NCBI GenBank assembly: GCA_028818375.1
Contig: JAPPOB010000010.1
Span: forward strand, 434,001 to 498,000
Length of the DNA stretch: 64,000 nt
Direction of reading: 5' to 3'
Source of the DNA: Anaerolineaceae bacterium
GTDB taxonomy: Bacteria; Chloroflexota; Anaerolineae; Aggregatilineales; Phototrophicaceae
Shown: positions 31,292-40,073 of the stretch, in pieces
Numbering within the stretch: position 1 is the stretch's first letter
How the letters are laid out: each line of letters starts with the position of its first letter
The notes under the pieces: generated by a model
What the model was told of the DNA's origin: nothing
Databases searched by the model: none
The model's input: only the letters and a program-made list of their open reading frames with translations
Program-made: the position numbers and the translations under genes

Positions 31292-32384
31292 ACATCTGTC
31301 CCTGTCCCGCTGTCGCCGTCGCCGTCGCTGAATTCCCCACAGCTTCAGCAGGCAATTCCGTAGAAAACAGGCGCTTGCGGAAGACCAGGGCAACCAAAAG
31401 CCCGACCAACACACGCAGCCATTTGTGAAAGAAGCCCTCAATCAGAGCGACCGCCGCAGCACTTGAAGGAGTGACTGCGGATTGCGAAGGCGCCACCAGG
31501 GTCAACAACATGGTGGCGACAGACAGTTCGGTGATTCCGGCGCCATTGGGCAAGCCACTTAGCGCGCCTATCAGGGGGGTGAGGGACACGATCAACAGCG
31601 CCTGGAACAGCAACTCCGTATTCAACGCCAACCCGAATCCATCCAGAATGACCAACAGCACCAGGGCATCCCCCGTCGTGGCCAGCATGGCGGGAACCAA
31701 TGCCCGAAGCAAATTGCGTACCTGCAACATTTGACTGCTGCCCGCGATGAATCCGCGAAGCCAGACTATTGCATGCCTGAGTAAAGGCACGTTTGCCACA
31801 ACTGCCAACATGCGGCGTTGGGCTGACGGACTGTGAAGAAACAACAGCCCGGTCAGAACCACTGCAGTGGCCAGGATCAAGAGATGGCGCGCGAGGACGG
31901 GCGCGAGGTCCGCGGCTCCGGCTGCCAACACCAGCGCCGACAGAATCAACACTGACAGGGTTTCGACGACGCGCTCGGCCATGACCACGGGCAGGCCAAT
32001 GCTTAGTGGCAGCCCGGCCCAGCGCCTCAGGACCAGCGCCTTCAGCGCCTCGGCAGATTTGCCCGGACTCACCGACAGGGACAGGCCGGCCAAATAGAGG
32101 ATTGCGCTGTTGCGCGCGTTGACCCGGTCACGGATGCCGGCGACATCAAGAAAATGTTGCCACACCACAAAGCGGCAAAGCCAGGTCAGGACTTTTAGCA
32201 TGGCAAGGGGCAGGAGCAGCAGAACAGGGAACTGCCCAAGTTGCTGCAGCAATTCCAGGGAGTTGACGGCCAGCAACATGGCGAGATAGATGGCCAGGGC
32301 GATACCCGGTCCAGCCAAAAGGCGCTTCACCGGCAGTCGTAACGGCGGGTTTTCCGCTGAACTGTCGCTATCCATCTTCAACAT
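31275..32384 (-). CDS. UPF0104 / lysylphosphatidylglycerol synthase-type membrane flippase
   Basis: 369 aa with about eight membrane helices. The region SVSPGKSAEALKALVLRRWAG and SGLPNGAGITELSVATMLL are typical of the UPF0104 (LPG_synthase_TM) family, which translocates lipids or lipid-linked sugars. The soluble LPG synthase domain is absent. A short Ala-Thr repeat at the C-terminus comes from a GTCGCC-type repeat near 31305-31330. Divergent from yigZ; ATG 32375 is an alternative start. Confidence 0.8.
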   Translation of the reverse strand: MLKMDSDSSAENPPLRLPVKRLLAGPGIALAIYLAMLLAVNSLELLQQLGQFPVLLLLPLAMLKVLTWLCRFVVWQHFLDVAGIRDRVNARNSAILYLAGLSLSVSPGKSAEALKALVLRRWAGLPLSIGLPVVMAERVVETLSVLILSALVLAAGAADLAPVLARHLLILATAVVLTGLLFLHSPSAQRRMLAVVANVPLLRHAIVWLRGFIAGSSQMLQVRNLLRALVPAMLATTGDALVLLVILDGFGLALNTELLFQALLIVSLTPLIGALSGLPNGAGITELSVATMLLTLVAPSQSAVTPSSAAAVALIEGFFHKWLRVLVGLLVALVFRKRLFSTELPAEAVGNSATATATAGQGQMYDLES

Positions 32385-32430
32385 GGTAAGTTATCAGACT
32401 CTGTTGTTTTACCGGGTTTGTTCCGGAAAC

Positions 32431-33057
32431 ATGGAATCACGCGAAAGCGCCGGCGGATACCTCGTGCCGCGAGAATCGCAGAGGCACACCCTGACCGTCG
32501 TCAACTCCCGTTTTGTAACCAGCATTTGCCATATTGACACGGTGAAAGCGGCCCGTGACAGCCTGGCGACGATTCGGGCGGAAATGCCGGATGCCTCGCA
32601 CCACGTCTATGCCTTTCGCGTTGGCCACGGGAAAAGCGTGACGGAAGGCATGAGCGATGACGGTGAGCCCTCGGGCACCGCCGGCCCACCCGTTCTGGCT
32701 GTGCTGCGGGGCTCGGATATTGGCGACATCCTTGTCGTGGTGACGCGATACTTTGGCGGCACGAAACTGGGCACCGGTGGCCTGGTCCGGGCCTACAGCA
32801 AGGCCGCCCGGCAGGGACTCTCCCGGCTGAACACAGAGTACAAAATTGATCGCCAGATGCTTGGCTTCGAAGTGTCCTACGCGCTCTTTGAGCAGGTCCG
32901 GCAACTGGTGAATCGCTTCGATGGCGAAATCAGGGACACAGAGTTCGGCGCCAGGGTGACGATCTTTGCGCGTTTTCCCGTTGCGACGAGTCCTGCGTTT
33001 GCCCAGGCCCTGCGCGAACTGAGCGCGGGCCGCAGCGAAACCGTCGTGCTTGAGTGA
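32431..33057 (+). CDS. YigZ/IMPACT family protein (UPF0029)
   Basis: 208 aa. The IMPACT domain is visible as VNSRFVTSICHIDTVKAARD, DASHHVYAFRVG, SDDGEPSGTAGPPVLAVL and VVVTRYFGGTKLGTGGLVRAYS, followed by a C-terminal DUF1949-like ferredoxin fold (LGFEVSYALFEQVRQLVNRF). These proteins bind ribosomes or tRNA in related systems; the bacterial role is unclear. Frame extends to 32290, but ATG 32431 begins just before the domain. Stands alone, convergent with the TPR gene 9 nt away. Confidence 0.9.
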   Translation: MESRESAGGYLVPRESQRHTLTVVNSRFVTSICHIDTVKAARDSLATIRAEMPDASHHVYAFRVGHGKSVTEGMSDDGEPSGTAGPPVLAVLRGSDIGDILVVVTRYFGGTKLGTGGLVRAYSKAARQGLSRLNTEYKIDRQMLGFEVSYALFEQVRQLVNRFDGEIRDTEFGARVTIFARFPVATSPAFAQALRELSAGRSETVVLE

Positions 33058-33066
33058 CTCCACCGG

Positions 33067-35067
33067 TCAACCGGCCAATGTGGCCGCGATGTGGACGCGG
33101 GCCTGCTGCAACGCCGGATGGCGGGACGCCAACGCTTCCGCCCGCGCCAGACAGCCGCGTGCCGCCTCGTCCTGACCATCTTCAAATAGGAAGCGGCCGG
33201 TCAGCGCCAGCAAGGGGACGTCGTTTGGGTTCTCCCCCAGGCCCTTGCCGAGATACTCGAAGGCCAGTTCCGCCTCACCGGCCTGCCACAGCTGCTCTCC
33301 CAGCAGGGCCGCCAACTCGGCGTCAGCGGGGTAGCGCCTGTAGCCATCCAGCAGGATTTCCAGCGCCGTGGCGTCTTCGCCCCAACCCAGGTAGGCCCGT
33401 CCCAGCAGGGCATGCAACCCGCCCAGACCGGGTGCGTCCTCCAGGATGCCCTCCAGCCATTCCGTGTCCTCGCTGCGGATGGTATTTCCTGCGTCGAGCA
33501 CTCCCTCGATTTCTCCCAGCCGCCACTCCAGGTCGGGTTCTTCCAGCATGAGACGCAGCCGGGCCAGTTCGGCCTGCGCAGTCTCATCGGCCGCTAACGT
33601 ATTCAGTTTTCCCAGCAGACGCAGCAGTGCGTCTTCCTCCTGCTCCACCAGCAATACCTCGGCCAGATTCAGGCCCAGTTCGACATTCCCTGGATCCTTG
33701 TCGCAAGCCTGTTGAAGAATATCCTGGGCTGGCTTCAACGATTCCAGGTTGTAACAGGCATCAATGACCTGTCGCAGCGCTTCGCAGGCTTCATCCAGCG
33801 CCACCAGTCGCCCGAAAAGGGACCAGAATTCGTCGTCCACCAGCCCCATTTCGGCCCGTGCGATCAGAATTCGTTGCAAGACCTGTGTATCCCTCGGCTC
33901 CATGTTGGCTGCAGCCTCCCACGCGTGCAACGCTTCCTGCAATTGCGCTTCTTCAGGGTCTTCGTCCGGGTCAAGGTATACGTAGCCGTCGCAAGGCAGA
34001 CCGGCCAAATTCATGGCCTGCAGCAGGTCGCCGTAATAGACCAGAAGCTCGTCGTTGGTCCGTTCACTTTCGATGGCGGCTTGCAGCCGGTCGAGCGCAT
34101 CCGTCACCCGTCCGCCCTGACGGTAGAGGTCGGCGAGAGTCAACACCATGGACGGGCCGGGGCTTTCCTGCGCTTCCAGCAGGTCGTAAGCCGCATTCAC
34201 CTGTCCTTCGGCGAACAGACCTGATCCATAAATGATGGCCGCCGCTTCATGCGCCCGCAGCAACGCTATATTTAGGTCCGCAACGGCCTGGATGCCGCTT
34301 GAGTCCCCGGAATGACGCAACCAGCGGGCAAGGCTGCTGGCATACAACCAGGGCACGAAATCGCCCGACCCGGTGGCCATCCCTGCAATTTTCTGAAAAA
34401 TCTCGCCAGGCCCGGTATCCGGCCAGACTTGCCCCCACAGCTGCAAAAAGAGTCGCAACTCAAGTTGAAAGGCCAGTTCGAGCGCATCCTGCAGTGCCGT
34501 TTCATTTTCTGGACCTGCATACAAGGGAGCATGCCGTCGCAGGTCCTGAAATCCCAGGGAGTGAACAATGCGTTCGCTGAACCCGTGCAAAGCGTTGACC
34601 AGAGCCATCAGGTCGGTCGCTTCCTGGCGAAATACGGCCGGTGGGGCATCTTCGGGCTGGCGGTCGTCCTCCACGTTCAGGACGAGCCGCAAGCCATCCG
34701 GCGGAGTCTCCAGTTCGCCCCAGATGCCCACGTTGTCGTCCAGATCATCCAGTTGCCAGTCGTCCACGCCAAACTGCGACGCAGGCATCGACCAGCGCCA
34801 GGAGTCCGGGTCTCCTTCAACCCTGGCCGCCAGACGGTAGACACGTACGCCCTGCCAACGCTCCAGCAGCAAGCCCAACAGGGTGAACAGCCCCATCGCC
34901 GTCCCGGGTTCTTCGCCAGACTGAATGGGCCACAGCCCGATCCGCAGGGCTGGCTGCCCCAGGTAAATCGCCTGCCCTTCGCTGCCGGCCGTCCCGAATA
35001 TCGCCGTCGCCACATTTGGCGCCGCCAACTGGCCCTGCATCATCAGTCGCTGTGCAAATTCGCGCAT
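33067..35067 (-). CDS. Tetratricopeptide-repeat protein, function unknown
   Basis: 666 aa, very acidic, no signal peptide or membrane helix. The N-terminal 200 residues (FGTAGSEGQAIYLGQPALRIGLW onward) look globular and unassigned; from about residue 330 there are TPR-like helical pairs, e.g. LADLYRQGGRVTDALDRL, LGRAYLGWGEDATALEILL and LAFEYLGKGLGENPNDVPLL. The ATG at 35067 is preceded by AAGGGGG and lies downstream of a good promoter; the open frame to 35193 runs through that promoter. Likely a protein-interaction scaffold; partner unknown. Confidence 0.75.
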   Translation of the reverse strand: MREFAQRLMMQGQLAAPNVATAIFGTAGSEGQAIYLGQPALRIGLWPIQSGEEPGTAMGLFTLLGLLLERWQGVRVYRLAARVEGDPDSWRWSMPASQFGVDDWQLDDLDDNVGIWGELETPPDGLRLVLNVEDDRQPEDAPPAVFRQEATDLMALVNALHGFSERIVHSLGFQDLRRHAPLYAGPENETALQDALELAFQLELRLFLQLWGQVWPDTGPGEIFQKIAGMATGSGDFVPWLYASSLARWLRHSGDSSGIQAVADLNIALLRAHEAAAIIYGSGLFAEGQVNAAYDLLEAQESPGPSMVLTLADLYRQGGRVTDALDRLQAAIESERTNDELLVYYGDLLQAMNLAGLPCDGYVYLDPDEDPEEAQLQEALHAWEAAANMEPRDTQVLQRILIARAEMGLVDDEFWSLFGRLVALDEACEALRQVIDACYNLESLKPAQDILQQACDKDPGNVELGLNLAEVLLVEQEEDALLRLLGKLNTLAADETAQAELARLRLMLEEPDLEWRLGEIEGVLDAGNTIRSEDTEWLEGILEDAPGLGGLHALLGRAYLGWGEDATALEILLDGYRRYPADAELAALLGEQLWQAGEAELAFEYLGKGLGENPNDVPLLALTGRFLFEDGQDEAARGCLARAEALASRHPALQQARVHIAATLAG

Positions 35068-35090
35068 TGGCACCCCCTTGTCCTGGCGCA

Positions 35091-35119
35091 AGTATAGGAT
35101 TCCCGGTAGCGAGCGACAA
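35091..35119 (-). promoter_or_regulatory. Sigma70-type promoter for the TPR gene
   Basis: Minus-strand TTGTCG (35119-35114), 17-nt spacer, TATACT (35096-35091), 24 nt before the start codon at 35067. Confidence 0.6.
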
Positions 35120-35136
35120 TTGCGAGTGTGTCGCTC

Positions 35137-35164
35137 TTGCATGCGCAAGCGTTGCCGATATGAT
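35137..35164 (+). promoter_or_regulatory. Sigma70-type promoter for hisZ-hisG
   Basis: TTGCAT (35137-35142), 16-nt spacer, TATGAT (35159-35164), 28 nt before the hisZ ATG. It is divergent from the TPR promoter with 17 nt between the two -35 boxes. Confidence 0.6.
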
Positions 35165-35191
35165 GTTTGCATTCCGCTCAAGGATAATTCC

Positions 35192-36532
35192 ATGACCGCT
35201 CAATTCCTTGACAGGGACCGGCCTGTGACCCTCTTGCGAGACCACATGGCGGGCTACGGGTATCAACTACTGGAGACTCCCGTCGTTGGTGACGCCAGTC
35301 TGTTCCTGACGCGAGCCGGAGACCGCATGATTTCGCGCCTTTTCACTTTTGTGCGCGGCGGTCGCGAACTTGCCCTGCGGCCGGAATTCACCTCCCAGGC
35401 AGCCCGTCATTACGTGCATGGCAACTTCAGCGGGGTGAAGCGCTGGCAATTCGTTGGGCAGGTCTTTGAGGAAAGCCGGCAAGGAACATCCAGGGCCTGT
35501 CAGAGATTTAGTTATGGCGCGGAACTGTTCGGACTGAACGGTCCGGCTGCCGATGCTGAAATCATGGCGCTGGCCCTGACCAGCCTGCAGGAACTGGACG
35601 TCTCCAACTGGCGTCTGGTGGTTGGCCACGTCGGGCTCATGCGACAGATGCTGGCGCAGTTCTCCCTGGACGAACGCACGGAACGCTTTCTGATCAACAA
35701 TCTGCGCAATCTCCGCCAGCACGGCAGGGACCATGTGCTGGAGTTGTTTGAAGTCCAGTTGGCCGGCGCATCTGAAAAGTCATCGTTCGCGCCATTGCCT
35801 GCCGCTGAAACAGTGGACGAAACAGCCCTCGCCCAACTCCTGCGCACTTCCCTGCATGGAACAGCGATGGGCGGGCGCGACCACCGGGACATCGCCAGGC
35901 GAATGCTGAGGAAGCGTCAGCGAATGAGTGAACGGGACCAGGTGGTCAGGGCATTGGACCTGCTGCATCGCCTGTGCCAGCTCAGCCTGCCCTCAGACCA
36001 AGCCTTCACGGCGTTGAATGAAATCACTCCGGAGGAAGCCCGCCCAATCTTGCACAGCTGGCAAGAGAGCCTGGCCTTGCTGGGCAGCTACGGGCTGTCG
36101 CTGGAGAAGATTTTCATTCAACCCGACCTCGCGCGCGACCGGGACTATTACAGCGGCATGGTCTTCGAGATACACGGCGCAGATGGCCAACACCTGGGAG
36201 GCGGCGGGCGTTATGATGAGTTGCTCGTATTCATGGGCGCGCCAGACCCGGTGCCGGCTGTTGGCTTCGCCTGCTGGCTGGAAGGCCTGGAAGCTGCCCG
36301 GTCTGCGATGCCAGCGGTCGACTCCTGTTCGATCCTGCTGGACGGCGAAAACAGTTTCGCTGCGACCCGTCTGGCCCGCCTGTTGCGGTCAGAGGGTCTC
36401 CCCGCTGAACTGGGAAACGTGTTGCAGGCGGACTCTCTGGTGACGGATGCAGATGGCCGTATTCGCTGGCGCGACAGGATGTTCAGCCTGGATGAACCGA
36501 CTGCATTGCTGGAGGCGCTACGCGGTGCCTGA
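35192..36532 (+). CDS. hisZ: ATP phosphoribosyltransferase regulatory subunit (HisRS-like)
   Basis: 446 aa with a class II aminoacyl-tRNA synthetase fold related to HisRS. Motif 2-like LALRPEFTSQAARHYV and GVKRWQFVGQVFEE, then DYYSGMVFEIHG and GGGGRYDELLVFMG (motif 3 area) are visible. The tRNA-binding and KRMEM-type residues of a true HisRS are not evident, and the gene is followed by hisG, so HisZ, the allosteric subunit of ATP phosphoribosyltransferase, is the best call. ATG 35192 follows AAGGA and a promoter; the frame's opening at 35078 is spurious. It overlaps hisG by 8 nt. Confidence 0.85.
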   Translation: MTAQFLDRDRPVTLLRDHMAGYGYQLLETPVVGDASLFLTRAGDRMISRLFTFVRGGRELALRPEFTSQAARHYVHGNFSGVKRWQFVGQVFEESRQGTSRACQRFSYGAELFGLNGPAADAEIMALALTSLQELDVSNWRLVVGHVGLMRQMLAQFSLDERTERFLINNLRNLRQHGRDHVLELFEVQLAGASEKSSFAPLPAAETVDETALAQLLRTSLHGTAMGGRDHRDIARRMLRKRQRMSERDQVVRALDLLHRLCQLSLPSDQAFTALNEITPEEARPILHSWQESLALLGSYGLSLEKIFIQPDLARDRDYYSGMVFEIHGADGQHLGGGGRYDELLVFMGAPDPVPAVGFACWLEGLEAARSAMPAVDSCSILLDGENSFAATRLARLLRSEGLPAELGNVLQADSLVTDADGRIRWRDRMFSLDEPTALLEALRGA

Positions 36533-37541
36533 GAGAATCACGCTGGCGCTGCCCAGCAGGGGCGTGCTGGCCGAGCCTACACTTGACTTTCTGCGCGATT
36601 GCGGTCTGGCCGTACACAAGCCCAACCCGCGCCAGTACACGGGCAGCGTCCGCACCCTGCCTGGCGTAGACGTCCTGTTTCAGCGTGTAAAGGACGTGGT
36701 GGCCAAGGTGGAAGCGGGTACTGTCGAACTGGGTATCGCCGGTTACGACCTGGTGCGTGAACTGGAAAGCGATGACCTGCTAACGATCAACGACCAACTG
36801 GGCTACGGACATTGCCAGCTTCAACTGGCCGTCCCGACGACCTGGGTCGACGTTCAGGGCATGGCGGACCTGGTCGACGTCGCCCAGGACTTCCGTCAGT
36901 ACCATCACCGCAACCTGCGGATTGCCACCAATTTCAATCATCTGGCCCGGCAATTTCTGCATGCGCATGGTCTGCATCACTACAGCCTGGTCCGGGCCGA
37001 GGGCGCCATTGAGGCAGCGCCCACTCTGGGCTATGCCGACTGCGTCATCGACCTGAGCCAGACGGGCACAACCTTGCGCGAAAACCACCTCAGGCCCCTG
37101 CGCGGTGGCACACTTTTGAAATCCCAGGCGACCTTGATCGGCAACCGTGGTCGCCTGCAGGCCCTGGGCCAGGGACCGCGAAAACTTCTGCGGACCTTGC
37201 TGGAGTTGACGGACGCCGCCCTGCAGGGACGGGAACGTTACCTGCTCAGCGCCAATCTGGCAGGAGAGGACCCCGGGCGCCTGGCCCGGAAGATCATGGA
37301 CAATCCGGTGACCCGCGGTCTGGAAGGCCCGACGCTCGCCCCAACCTGGAATGATGCCGGCCAGCGCGGTTACGCTGTGACCCTGGTGATTTCCGCAGAC
37401 CAGTTGTTGCCAGCCGTCGAGTATCTGCGCTCAATTGGCGGAAGACAGGCCAGCGCCCGCCCCTTGCGTCACGTCTTTCTTGAGGAATCGCCGTCCTGGT
37501 TGCGCCTGCAACGGCTCCTCGACGACTCGCCTCAGAGCTGA
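36525..37541 (+). CDS. hisG: ATP phosphoribosyltransferase catalytic subunit, with C-terminal domain
   Basis: 338 aa from GTG 36525 (GGAGG at 36511-36515, 9-nt spacing), inside the end of hisZ. ITLALPSRGVLAEPTLDFL starts the catalytic domain, VELGIAGYDLV is the substrate loop, and YADCVIDLSQTGTTL is the HisG signature. About 120 residues follow the catalytic part and end in RGYAVTLVISADQLLPAVEY, like the regulatory C-terminal domain of long-form HisG. It catalyses the first step of histidine synthesis (PRPP plus ATP). Co-occurrence of a long form with HisZ is unusual. Converges with the phosphotransferase, 10-nt overlap. Confidence 0.9.
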   Translation: MPERITLALPSRGVLAEPTLDFLRDCGLAVHKPNPRQYTGSVRTLPGVDVLFQRVKDVVAKVEAGTVELGIAGYDLVRELESDDLLTINDQLGYGHCQLQLAVPTTWVDVQGMADLVDVAQDFRQYHHRNLRIATNFNHLARQFLHAHGLHHYSLVRAEGAIEAAPTLGYADCVIDLSQTGTTLRENHLRPLRGGTLLKSQATLIGNRGRLQALGQGPRKLLRTLLELTDAALQGRERYLLSANLAGEDPGRLARKIMDNPVTRGLEGPTLAPTWNDAGQRGYAVTLVISADQLLPAVEYLRSIGGRQASARPLRHVFLEESPSWLRLQRLLDDSPQS

Positions 37542-38767
37542 GCCTCAATCTCGTCCAGCGCCTGGTCCAGTCGACTTCTACGCCCCCGACTCTCCGCGCC
37601 GGCTTCAATCGCCTGGCCCAAACCCAGCAGGCTGATGGCGGGAGGAAAGCGGGAACTGTCCGCCAGATTCATGGTCAGCAGCGGGCAACAAAACAGCGCC
37701 AGCTTGAGATAGCGTCGCCAGTCCGGTTCCAGCCAGCCTCGAGAAGACAACTCGCGCAACAGGGGCAGCAGGACCCGTTCCAGCTTGCTGCGGAAAAACA
37801 TCTCTCGCAGCGGCGGCAAAGTGTAGTCGTGCTCAACCTGCCAGCGACCGTCCGCGGCTACCTGAACGCGGACATCGGTCACAGCTGCCTTTTCCCGGGG
37901 GAAATACATCCACATGGCAAACACGTTGTGAAACAGGGGCTTGGCCAGGTCCAGGAGCGGGTGATGGCGGCCCGCAAAGGCCGGGTCAAAGTAGACCATC
38001 CCTTGCAACACCCTTCGCAGGAAAACGTTGCCGTTGTGCGCATCGCCATGGCCCACGATGGACGGCCCGGGCCTGGCAGGCCTGATTCTTTCGCCGGCGA
38101 GGTTGACCAGTGACGCCATGGTTTCTTCGTATCGCTGGCCATTGATCGTCCAACGGGCCTGCCAGACTTCATCTCTTGAGAATCGTCCCTGCGGCAAGGC
38201 AAAGGCGGCGCTCTCGCCATAGAAAGTCGCCATCCTGCCGCCGGTCAGACGGTGCCAGAACAACTGGTGCACTGCCGCTGCGCCCGCCTCCTCCGCCGAT
38301 TGCCACGCAAGGGAAGGCAGATACAGGGCCAGCAATTCGTCGTCGCTCCTGTGTTGGGCGCGCCACAGGGACTCACAGTGTGTGCGGTCGCCAGTCTCGA
38401 TTTGCCAGGCCAGATCGAAAACGGTGGGGTCGTCGACGAGTTCGTAAATCAGCAATTGCCTGCCCCAGGCCGTGGAACTGTGGAGGGGGCGAACAACCGG
38501 CCATCCAGCCTGCGACAGGGCTTCCGCCTGATAGTACTCGCTGATGGTGCTGTCCGGTTCGACGTGCGTCTTGAAAAACAGGCGTTGCCCGTCGGCCAGG
38601 GTCAGCGTTCCATTGATCGAATTGAGCGAAACGGCCAAAGGGCGGATTTGAATGTCCGCGATGTCCAACTGGACAAAATCGCGCAAAAGGGGCAGCAGGC
38701 GGGACGCGGCTTCCTCCGGATCGCTGAATTGCAGTTGCTGGATGCGCTGCAACACAGCGTCACTCAT
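37532..38767 (-). CDS. Aminoglycoside phosphotransferase-fold (APH) kinase of unknown substrate
   Basis: 411 aa. APH/choline-kinase fold: the ATP-binding Lys is probably K66 in LFFKTHVE, the catalytic loop is VGHGDAHNGNVF (Asp242) and the metal Asp is in YFDPAFAGRHHP (Asp261), followed by LLDLAKPLFHN. The substrate could be a sugar, amino alcohol or other small metabolite; antibiotic resistance is not implied. ATG 38767 overlaps hisD by 8 nt, making this the last gene of the pheA-asd-sqdB-hisD operon. Confidence 0.8.
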   Translation of the reverse strand: MSDAVLQRIQQLQFSDPEEAASRLLPLLRDFVQLDIADIQIRPLAVSLNSINGTLTLADGQRLFFKTHVEPDSTISEYYQAEALSQAGWPVVRPLHSSTAWGRQLLIYELVDDPTVFDLAWQIETGDRTHCESLWRAQHRSDDELLALYLPSLAWQSAEEAGAAAVHQLFWHRLTGGRMATFYGESAAFALPQGRFSRDEVWQARWTINGQRYEETMASLVNLAGERIRPARPGPSIVGHGDAHNGNVFLRRVLQGMVYFDPAFAGRHHPLLDLAKPLFHNVFAMWMYFPREKAAVTDVRVQVAADGRWQVEHDYTLPPLREMFFRSKLERVLLPLLRELSSRGWLEPDWRRYLKLALFCCPLLTMNLADSSRFPPAISLLGLGQAIEAGAESRGRRSRLDQALDEIEAQL

Positions 38768-40073
38768 GCGAAAAAATCTCGTTGCGCCGTCGCAATGCCA
38801 GGGCATGGGCCGGAAAATCTTCGTAGTCTGCCAGCGTTATGGCCACGCCCTGCAGGCGTTCATAGCCTTCCCGCGACAAGTAAGCGACCCCACTGCGCTT
38901 GAGAAAGTCATGGACGCTGACCGACGAAAAACTGCGCGCAAAGCCCCCCGTTGGCAGGATCGCATTAAGGCCGAGGCAGTAATTGGCAAGGGGAATTGGC
39001 GTCAGCGGCCCAAGCAGGATTTCACCGGCGTTTTGAATTCTGTTCAAAGTGACAAAGGGCTCGTCAGTCAGCAATTCCAGATGCTCCGGCGCATAGTCGT
39101 TGACGAAGGCGATTGAGTCGTCCAGACTCTGCGTTAGCAGAATGCCGCCGTAGCCTGACAACACCCTGGCAACGAATTCGCGTCGCCAGGCCGGAAGCTC
39201 GTCGATCAGGCCAGGCAAGACTTCCAGGACGCCATCGGCCACGCTGCGGCTGTGCGTGACCAGTAGCGCCGCCGAATCCGGTCCATGTTCGGCCTCCACC
39301 AGCAAGTCAAGCGCCGCCAGTCGGGGATCCGCCCCCTCGTCACAGAGAATGACGGCTTCGCTGGGTCCGGCCGGTAAACCGACGTCGATGTCGCCGTAGA
39401 GCAGGCGTTTGGCGGCCGACACATACTGGTTGCCCGGCCCAACGACCTTGTCCACCCGTGGAACCATCTCCGTCCCGAAGGCCAGGGCGGCGATGGCCTG
39501 ACTTCCACCGACAACAAAGACCTCATCAATGCCACAGATTTGGGCCGCCACCAGAGTACCGGGGTCGGCCCGTCCATCCGGAGCCGGTGGTGTCACCACG
39601 ACAACCCGAGGCACCGCCGCAACCCGGGCAGGTGTGGCCAGCATCAGCATCACAGAGGGAAAGGCTCCCTTGCCACGAGGCACATAGAGGCCGACGCTGG
39701 CAATTGGCGTGACCATTTCCCCGGCCATGACTCCGGGCTGCAGCTCGCTGAACCACATTTCTTCCGGCACCTGCTTTCGATGGAACTTGCGAATGTTGTC
39801 GTGGGCAGCTTCGATGGCCGCAATCACCTCGTCGCTGACCGCCTCTCTCGCGGCAACGAAATCTTCATCGGAGGCGCGTAGAAGGCTGGCGTCAAATTCA
39901 GCGCAATCCCAACGACGGGCAAAAGAGACCAGGGCCTCATCGCCACACGCTCGCACCTGGTCAACGACTTCCTGCACAACCGGCAAGAGGCTGCGGATAT
40001 CCGTCTCCGCGCGTCGCATAAGCAGGCGTCGTTCATCATTGGAGAGCTGCGCCAGTTCGCGGTACGTAATCAT
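38760..40073 (-). CDS. hisD: Histidinol dehydrogenase family protein with altered zinc ligands
   Basis: 437 aa, overall HisD architecture: GLYVPRGKGAFPSVMLML, VVGPGNQYVSAAKRLLYG, AGPSEAVILCDE and the catalytic pair Glu330-His331 in NDYAPEHLELL are intact. Aligned by eye to the E. coli enzyme, zinc ligand Gln259 is Glu260 here (LLVEAEHGPDS), Asp360 is Asn364 (LANYCLGLN), and active-site His367 is Ala371 (LNAILPTGG); His262 and His419 equivalents (H263, H423) remain. Normal HisD oxidises histidinol to histidine in two NAD-dependent steps. The hisZ-hisG pair nearby supports that role, but a different alcohol substrate is possible. Overlaps sqdB by ATGA. Confidence 0.75.
   Translation of the reverse strand: MITYRELAQLSNDERRLLMRRAETDIRSLLPVVQEVVDQVRACGDEALVSFARRWDCAEFDASLLRASDEDFVAAREAVSDEVIAAIEAAHDNIRKFHRKQVPEEMWFSELQPGVMAGEMVTPIASVGLYVPRGKGAFPSVMLMLATPARVAAVPRVVVVTPPAPDGRADPGTLVAAQICGIDEVFVVGGSQAIAALAFGTEMVPRVDKVVGPGNQYVSAAKRLLYGDIDVGLPAGPSEAVILCDEGADPRLAALDLLVEAEHGPDSAALLVTHSRSVADGVLEVLPGLIDELPAWRREFVARVLSGYGGILLTQSLDDSIAFVNDYAPEHLELLTDEPFVTLNRIQNAGEILLGPLTPIPLANYCLGLNAILPTGGFARSFSSVSVHDFLKRSGVAYLSREGYERLQGVAITLADYEDFPAHALALRRRNEIFSHE

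Noticed and set aside
31305..31332. GTCGCC microsatellite-like repeat
   Set aside because: It lies inside the flippase gene and encodes an Ala-Thr tail; too short for a meaningful repeat element, though it could vary in length.
37532..38767. Aminoglycoside resistance gene
   Set aside because: Only the general APH kinase fold is supported; operon context is biosynthetic.
38760..40073. Assignment as a sulfopropanediol dehydrogenase (HpsN-type HisD homologue) because of adjacent sqdB
   Set aside because: No HpsN-specific feature could be recognised, and hisZ-hisG lie next door; kept as histidinol dehydrogenase family with altered ligands.
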